Shown here: piece after piece, positions 15,233 through 18,901 of the stretch
How positions within the stretch are numbered: the first letter of the stretch is position 1
Layout of the letters: each line of letters begins with the position of its first letter
DNA from: Pseudomonadota bacterium
Lineage (GTDB): Bacteria > Desulfobacterota > Desulfobaccia > Desulfobaccales > 0-14-0-80-60-11
Reading direction: 5' to 3'
Assembly (NCBI GenBank): GCA_018897875.1
Contig: JAHIKF010000514.1
Coordinates: 1-18,901 of the forward strand
DNA length: 18,901 nucleotides
Program-made: the position numbers and the translations under genes
Notes under the pieces: generated by a model
Databases searched by the model: none
The model's input: only the letters and a program-made list of their open reading frames with translations
What the model was told of the DNA's origin: nothing

Positions 15233-15320
15233 AGTCCCCCTTTCCTAAAGGGGGATTTAGAGGGATTATCAATCGCTTATTTAATCCCCCCTGCCCCCCT
15301 TTAGAAAAGGGGGGCGATTC
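15233..15320. repeat. Dispersed ~88-bp palindromic repeat, copy 3
   Basis: Very similar to copy 1 (10372-10460), including the 'GATTATCAA..GCTTATTTAATCCCCCC' centre (GGTTATT in copy 1). It lies in the gene-free interval between ruvB and the YcaO-TPR gene. Confidence 0.85.
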
Positions 15321-15473
15321 TGTCCCAACTGAAGCTCCCTCGGTTGATCCAAAATGATTCCGAAAATCGGTTTTGAAATGACTTAAAGTCAAAGCCCCGA
15401 TCCCTTGCCTCCATAATGGCCCCAGTGTCGTGTCCCAGATGTTCCTTTAACAAATATTTAGCACTTTTCGTAG

Positions 15474-15522
15474 GGGCGGACCCATGTGTCCGCCCTGATT
15501 GAGGGCGCACACGGGGGTGCGC
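15474..15522. repeat. Pair of GC-rich hairpins downstream of the YcaO-TPR gene
   Basis: Stem GGGCGGAC with loop CCATGT at 15474-15495, then stem GCGCAC with a 6-base loop at 15505-15522, 28 bp past the ycaO stop on the - strand. The outer 'GTAGGGGCG' matches the addB/addA palindrome. There is no T-run after either stem in the direction of transcription, so terminator activity is doubtful. Confidence 0.6.
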
Positions 15523-15549
15523 TACAAAACTTAGGTCAAGGACATAACC

Positions 15550-17271
15550 CTATGCCGCCAGCTCAGCCAAGGCCCGGGCGGCGAAGTCCAGGGTCGGGTC
15601 CAGTTCCAGGGCCTGTTTGAGCACGTACGCGGCCTCCTTGCGGTGCCCCAGCCGCTGTAAATTGATCCCCAGGTTGGCGTAGTCGATGGCCGAGCCCGGG
15701 TCAAGTTCGATGACCTTCTCGAAGCAGGCCACCGCCTGTTGATAATCCTCCAGCTTGAAGCAGCAAAAACCCAGGAAATGTTGGGCCTCCTTGAGGTTTG
15801 GGTCCAGTCCCAGGGCCCGGGTGAAGGACTCGGCGGCCTCTTGGAAGTAACCCAGGTCTTTCTGGCAGGTGCCCAGGTGGACGTAGATGCTGGGCAGTTC
15901 GTGGGCCGGCGGGTTGAGTTCCAGGGCCCGGCGGAAGTGTTCCATGGCCTCACCGGCCCGGTCCTGGTTTTCCAGGGCCAGGCCCAGGAAGAAGTGGACG
16001 TCGAAGCGGGCCGGGAAGGCGGCGTTGAGTTGCGCCAGGGCTGCCAGGGCCTCAAGGGGCGGGGCGTACAGGGCCGCGGTCTTGGCCAGGTGAAAAATGA
16101 CGTTGGTGTTGCGGGTGCGGTCCAGGAAATGGGTGCCGGGGATCAACACGTAAACCGCCGGGAGATTGAGTGCGGGGTGGGTGACGTTGACCACCAGGAC
16201 TTCCAGCCCCAGGCGGGACAGGGCCTCCAGGCACAGGCGAATCTCGTCCTTGAGGTTGGGCCGGGAGAGGTTGGGGAGGCTGTCCAGAGGCTTTTGAGGG
16301 CCGGGAGCCATGAGATAAGCCGCCTCCTCCAGGGTCTCATACTTGGGGAGCGTGGGCCGGTAGCTGGTGCGGCGGTGGAAATCCCCGGCCAGCTGGGCCA
16401 CCTCGGTTAAGGCCCGAATCAGGGACTTGGTGGGGTCGGTGGTGGTGCCGGCGGCGAAGACGATCTCGCTGCTCTCCGGGAAGGTAGACGGGTCGTAGGC
16501 CAGGGCCGCCACCGTGGGGATGCCGGTGTCCAGAGAGAAATCCCGCAGGTGGAGGACAATGCCGTTCCGGTGAAATTTTTCCAGCAGCTCCCGTGCGACG
16601 GGGTCGGTGACCGACTCGGGGTCGATGGCCGGGGTGGGGCGGCGTTCATAGCTGATGATGGAGCCCACGTGGCGCTCCACCACTTCGCCCAGGGCCTGGA
16701 GCACCGCCTCCTCCAGGCAGTTGCCGGCGGCCGGGCCGTTATATTCCTGGATGAGGTAGAACCAGTGGATGGGCAGATAGACCGCCTCGCCCCGGGTGAG
16801 GTTGGTGGCGGGCACGAAATAGAGCGGCCAGTCCTCATAAAGCCGGGCCGCGGCCGCGGCCGCGGGCGAGTCGTCGAACAGGGAGCGGCAGAGCAACGAG
16901 AAGGGCAGGGCCTGGCCGGCCAGGTTTCGGGGACAGCCGAAGTCCAGGGGGCCGTCATCCAGATAAGTAAAGAAGCTGAACCGCTCCACCAACTCCATGA
17001 GCGCGGAGGCCTCGGCCTGGACCGGGGTGGCCCCTTTGCCCATCTGCTTATGGGTGGGCACTACCCGGCGGGCGTCCACCCCCAGGAGGCTGAGGTACAC
17101 GGGGATATCCAGGCGGCCCGTGTCGATGCGCCTGGTGTCCTGGAGGAGCTTGAGGTCCAGGGCCCCCAGGCGGTGTCGCACCAGGCGGATGGTCTCCTCC
17201 GGGGTCAGGAGCTTGTCCTGATCGTAGGTGTAGCCTTTCAAGGTGTCGGTGAGGTTCAGGATTCCCAGCAT
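15550..17271 (-). CDS. YcaO-domain protein fused to C-terminal TPR repeats
   Basis: A 573-residue protein. YcaO enzymes use ATP to activate amide backbones, making azolines, thioamides or amidines in peptides and proteins. The three YcaO ATP/Mg-binding helices are visible: 'EASALMELVERFS' (87-99), 'GNCLEEAVLQALGEVVERH' (183-201) and 'SLIRALTEVAQLAGDF' (283-298). From about residue 422 to the end are roughly four tetratricopeptide repeats ('FFLGLALENQDRAGEAMEHF', 'IYVHLGTCQKDLGYFQEAAESF', and similar). They replace the proline-rich tail of peptide-cyclising YcaOs. AGGAG lies 10 bases before the ATG. No TfuA, ThiF/E1-like partner, dehydrogenase, protease or recognisable RiPP precursor is nearby, so the substrate is unknown; a protein or ribosomal target bound through the TPR domain is inference. 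cysC lies upstream on the same strand, 218 bp away. Confidence 0.9.
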   Translation of the reverse strand: MLGILNLTDTLKGYTYDQDKLLTPEETIRLVRHRLGALDLKLLQDTRRIDTGRLDIPVYLSLLGVDARRVVPTHKQMGKGATPVQAEASALMELVERFSFFTYLDDGPLDFGCPRNLAGQALPFSLLCRSLFDDSPAAAAAARLYEDWPLYFVPATNLTRGEAVYLPIHWFYLIQEYNGPAAGNCLEEAVLQALGEVVERHVGSIISYERRPTPAIDPESVTDPVARELLEKFHRNGIVLHLRDFSLDTGIPTVAALAYDPSTFPESSEIVFAAGTTTDPTKSLIRALTEVAQLAGDFHRRTSYRPTLPKYETLEEAAYLMAPGPQKPLDSLPNLSRPNLKDEIRLCLEALSRLGLEVLVVNVTHPALNLPAVYVLIPGTHFLDRTRNTNVIFHLAKTAALYAPPLEALAALAQLNAAFPARFDVHFFLGLALENQDRAGEAMEHFRRALELNPPAHELPSIYVHLGTCQKDLGYFQEAAESFTRALGLDPNLKEAQHFLGFCCFKLEDYQQAVACFEKVIELDPGSAIDYANLGINLQRLGHRKEAAYVLKQALELDPTLDFAARALAELAA

Positions 17272-17365
17272 GAGTCTTAATCTCCTGACGGAATTATGAC
17301 CTGATCACCGGATTTATGCAATCCATGGGCCAGTACTGGACCGGTGGCAAATCTTGAGATTCGAC

Positions 17366-17452
17366 CGGACCACTTCCCAATTTACCTGCCCCCCGAAAAC
17401 TGGTCCGCATGTTAAGTTAGCGTGGTGGTTCTGGAATGGAAGGGGAACTACC
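17366..17452. repeat. Degenerate inverted repeats, possible insertion-sequence remnant
   Basis: CGGACCA (17366-17372) is repeated inverted at 17401-17407 beside 'GTTTTCGGGGGGCAG' on the - strand, and GGTGGTTC/GAACTACC (17424-17431, 17445-17452) forms a second inverted pair. 'GGACCAGTTTTC'-type repeats recall the multiple terminal repeats of IS21-family elements. No transposase fragment could be recognised, so this is a low-confidence label for the gap between cysC and the YcaO gene. Confidence 0.25.
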
Positions 17453-17489
17453 GGGCACATCTCCTGGAGAGCTGAGGCGGCACCGGTGC

Positions 17490-18092
17490 TTAACTTGCTT
17501 TTTTCGGGGGGGCGGCGGGCTCCGGAGCAATATGCCGCAAGGCCGCGATCCCGCGGAGAATCCGGGCCAGGCTCGCCTCGGGGGTTTCGCCGTGCGTTAT
17601 GACCTCGATATCCGGCCGCACCGGGGTGTCAAAGACGTCGTCAATTCCGGTAAAATGTTGGATTTCCCCGGCCAGGGCCTTGCGATAGAGGCCTTTGGGG
17701 TCACGGCGGATGCAGACTTCCAAGGGGCAGTTGAGGTAAACTTCGATATAGTTGCCGATGGTGGACCGCACTTCTTCCCGAATCGCGTGGTAGGGGCAGA
17801 TGGCCGCCACGATGGTCACTACCTGTTGGTGGACCAGGTTTTGAGCCATGGCCGCAATGCGTCGCAGGTTGGTCACCCGGTCCCCGGGGGTAAAGCCCAA
17901 CCCCTTGCTCAGGGTAGTCCGCACGATGTCGCCGTCCAGGACCTCGACCTTGAAGCCACGTTGGGACAGCGCCCGGGCCAGCAACTGGGCCAGGGTGGTT
18001 TTTCCCGAGGCGCTCAACCCCATCAACCAGACGCAAAACGCCCCATTCACGGCAGCCGGTGGTTCCGGCACATCCCCCGACGAATTATGCAA
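17490..18092 (-). CDS. cysC: Adenylylsulfate (APS) kinase, CysC-type
   Basis: About 200 residues from the TTG at 18092, a normal CysC size. It phosphorylates APS to PAPS for sulfation or assimilation. It shows P-loop 'GLSASGKTT' (25-33), 'LDGDIVR' and 'TNLRRIAAMA' substrate-binding segments, and 'DPKGLYRKALAGEI..FTGIDD' typical of APS kinases. The segment equivalent to canonical 'ISPYR' reads 'ICPYH', so the usual phosphoserine position is cysteine. The start is uncertain: the frame is open to a TTG at 18158, but that has no ribosome-binding site and sits at the predicted transcription start. The TTG at 18092 has GAGGG 8 bases upstream. GTG codons at 18071 and 18050 are also possible. It stands alone, with no cysD/N or sat nearby, so its physiological role is unclear. 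Confidence 0.88.
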   Translation of the reverse strand: MHNSSGDVPEPPAAVNGAFCVWLMGLSASGKTTLAQLLARALSQRGFKVEVLDGDIVRTTLSKGLGFTPGDRVTNLRRIAAMAQNLVHQQVVTIVAAICPYHAIREEVRSTIGNYIEVYLNCPLEVCIRRDPKGLYRKALAGEIQHFTGIDDVFDTPVRPDIEVITHGETPEASLARILRGIAALRHIAPEPAAPPKKAS

Positions 18093-18167
18093 GCCCAAGT
18101 CCCTCACTTTTGCTGGATGGATCTGCCCCGTGGTCTGGCGGCGGCGACAGGGGCGCAATAATCGTCT

Positions 18168-18173
18168 ATTATA
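18168..18173 (-). promoter_or_regulatory. Candidate -10 box (TATAAT) upstream of cysC
   Basis: On the - strand this is a perfect TATAAT. The matching -35 position (near 18191-18196, TTTCTT) is poor. A start near 18161 would leave the farthest-upstream TTG (18158) practically leaderless, which argues for the internal start at 18092 or later. Confidence 0.35.
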
Positions 18174-18311
18174 ACTGGGGATGGACCGGGAAGAAAGCCC
18201 CCAGGGACCCTTGAATCCATGGCCGGGGGCACATGCATCAGCTATAACGGATCAGGCCCCTGGAACAAAAATTTGAATATAGACAGCAAATTATATTATT
18301 GCTGTAATTAC

Positions 18312-18329
18312 TATAAGTTAATCGTTATA
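18312..18329. promoter_or_regulatory. Possible activator site (TATAA-N8-TTATA)
   Basis: An AT-rich inverted repeat about 120 bp upstream of the sigma-54 -24 box, a usual distance for enhancer-binding-protein sites. The arms are only 5 bp and AT-only, so chance is a real alternative. Confidence 0.2.
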
Positions 18330-18433
18330 AGGTGCTGAGTGAGATTGACGCGGTATAAAATATTGAACCGGAATCAGGCAGCGAAAAAACATAACCTGCA
18401 GTAAATACAGATAAAAATGGCTTATTGGGTAGA

Positions 18434-18449
18434 TGGCACGCTTTCTGCA
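18434..18449 (+). promoter_or_regulatory. Sigma-54 (-24/-12) promoter
   Basis: TGGCACG, four bases, CTGCA. The -24 GG (18435-18436) and the -12 GC (18447-18448) have the exact 12-base offset of the RpoN consensus TGGCACG-N4-TTGC, with one mismatch (C for the first T). The predicted start is a G near 18460. The surrounding region is AT-rich and non-coding, as expected for an enhancer-dependent promoter. It points toward the terminator at 18537 with no credible protein gene in between. Confidence 0.7.
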
Positions 18450-18459
18450 TATTTATAAA

Positions 18460-18577
18460 GGGGTATATGGACGACATTTAAGGTACCCACATCCCCCCCT
18501 TAATCAAAGTTCATATACCATTTTCTCCTTTCACCGACTGGCCGGATACCTCCCCCATCTGGCCAGTTATTTTTTTG
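18460..18577 (+). ncRNA. Candidate sigma-54-dependent small regulatory RNA
   Basis: Bounded by a near-consensus sigma-54 promoter and an intrinsic terminator, giving about 117 nt. Predicted folding: GGUAUAUG at the 5' end (18462-18469) pairs perfectly with CAUAUACC (18512-18519). Inside, UUAAGG (18478-18483) pairs with CCUUAA (18498-18503), leaving a C-rich 14-base loop that ends in five C. A single-stranded pyrimidine-rich linker follows (18520-18535), then the terminator hairpin with loop ACCUCCCCC. The only start-codon frame is four codons long (ATG at 18467, stop TAA), and its apparent ribosome-binding site begins right at or before the transcript start, so a non-coding product is more likely. 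C-rich loops are known in several sRNAs that bind ribosome-binding sites. It is convergent with the truncated gene at 18641 and divergent from cysC. No known RNA family is claimed. Confidence 0.55.
18537..18576 (+). terminator. Rho-independent terminator
   Basis: The stem 18537-18547 (ACTGGCCGGAT) pairs with 18557-18567 (ATCTGGCCAGT). It is an 11-bp stem with a single G-U pair, a 9-base loop ACCTCCCCC, then TATTTTTTT. Only the + strand has the T-run, so it ends transcription coming from the sigma-54 promoter, not the - strand gene at 18641. Confidence 0.85.
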
Positions 18578-18640
18578 GCCCCCTGACCGCATAACCTTCG
18601 AGGTGAGGAGACCGGCGACCCACGGGGCCCGCAGGTCCGG

Positions 18641-18901
18641 TCACGGCGCCGGGGACTCATCCTGGAGCGCCAGGATTTTCTCGCCGCACTCCTCGGCGGT
18701 GAGCCGGCCGGCAAAAAATTCCTTCAGCGCAGCCAGGAAAGGATTGGTAGCGAAGACCTCCTGCAACCCCACCCGGTCTCCCAGGTCGGGGAATTTCAAG
18801 TCGATTTTGAAGTGGCCCGCCATCTCCCGGAAGACCTCCAGTTGCTGGATCTCGGCCTGGCGCATCTGGCCTTCGACCTGAAAAAGCAGCTTGCGCAACC
18901 C
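18641..18901 (-). CDS. Hypothetical protein, 5' truncated by window edge
   Basis: The frame is open to the window end, so about 86 C-terminal residues are visible. A TTG at 18898 could be a start, but with no sequence upstream this cannot be decided. The segment is mostly helical, with a likely coiled coil at its N-terminal end ('QVEGQMRQAEIQQLEVFREM') and an acidic, proline-ending tail. There are no catalytic motifs, membrane spans or recognisable family. It converges on the candidate small RNA, whose terminator ends 64 bp away. Confidence 0.55.
   Translation of the reverse strand, partial: GLRKLLFQVEGQMRQAEIQQLEVFREMAGHFKIDLKFPDLGDRVGLQEVFATNPFLAALKEFFAGRLTAEECGEKILALQDESPAP

Noticed and set aside
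17314..17460. 48-codon frame as a YcaO substrate (RiPP precursor) peptide
   Set aside because: The ATG follows AGGAG with zero spacing. The sequence lacks a leader/core layout and overlaps inverted repeats that look like an insertion-sequence remnant. Kept only as a weak observation.
18467..18481. Five-codon reading frame (ATG to TAA) in the candidate small RNA
   Set aside because: Its apparent ribosome-binding site lies at or before the predicted transcript start and the AUG is inside a perfect stem, so translation is unlikely.

Overview
The window is GC-rich with tightly packed genes, and it looks like a chromosomal segment of an anaerobic Desulfobacterota-type (deltaproteobacterial) organism. 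That is an inference from gene content: a complex-iron-sulfur-molybdoenzyme next to an FmdE-family protein and molybdenum-cofactor genes, an AddAB-like repair pair, a YcaO-TPR fusion, an apparent sigma-54 promoter, and many dispersed palindromic repeats. No phage, integrase, intact transposase, CRISPR array, rRNA or tRNA was found.

Left part, + strand (2-3708): the 3' end of a molybdopterin oxidoreductase catalytic subunit is followed at short spacing by an FmdE-family protein, a MoeA/MogA-type molybdopterin-binding protein with a C-terminal four-cysteine motif, and a MoaA-type radical SAM enzyme. This reads as one operon in which an enzyme travels with cofactor-supply proteins.

Centre (3832-13263, - strand): an AddB-like nuclease and an AddA-type helicase-nuclease are transcribed together, with a perfect 12-bp palindrome at their junction. 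Upstream lies a 672-bp gene-free stretch packed with hairpins and repeats. Next come a low-GC single-pass membrane protein of unknown function and the membrane protease FtsH.

Right part (13511-18901): a small cysteine-containing protein on the + strand, then ruvB, a YcaO-TPR fusion and a cysC-type APS kinase, all on the - strand. The gaps hold further copies of the dispersed repeats. At the far right, between cysC and a truncated unknown gene, an AT-rich intergenic region contains a near-consensus sigma-54 promoter. About 80 bp past the predicted start site is a strong intrinsic terminator.

The most interesting signal is that last unit (about 18460-18577). It predicts a structured small RNA of about 117 nt that encodes no credible protein. 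It has two hairpins with C-rich loops, the second loop complementary to a purine-rich ribosome-binding site. This is proposed as an undescribed sigma-54-dependent regulatory RNA. It is inferred from sequence alone and needs transcript evidence.
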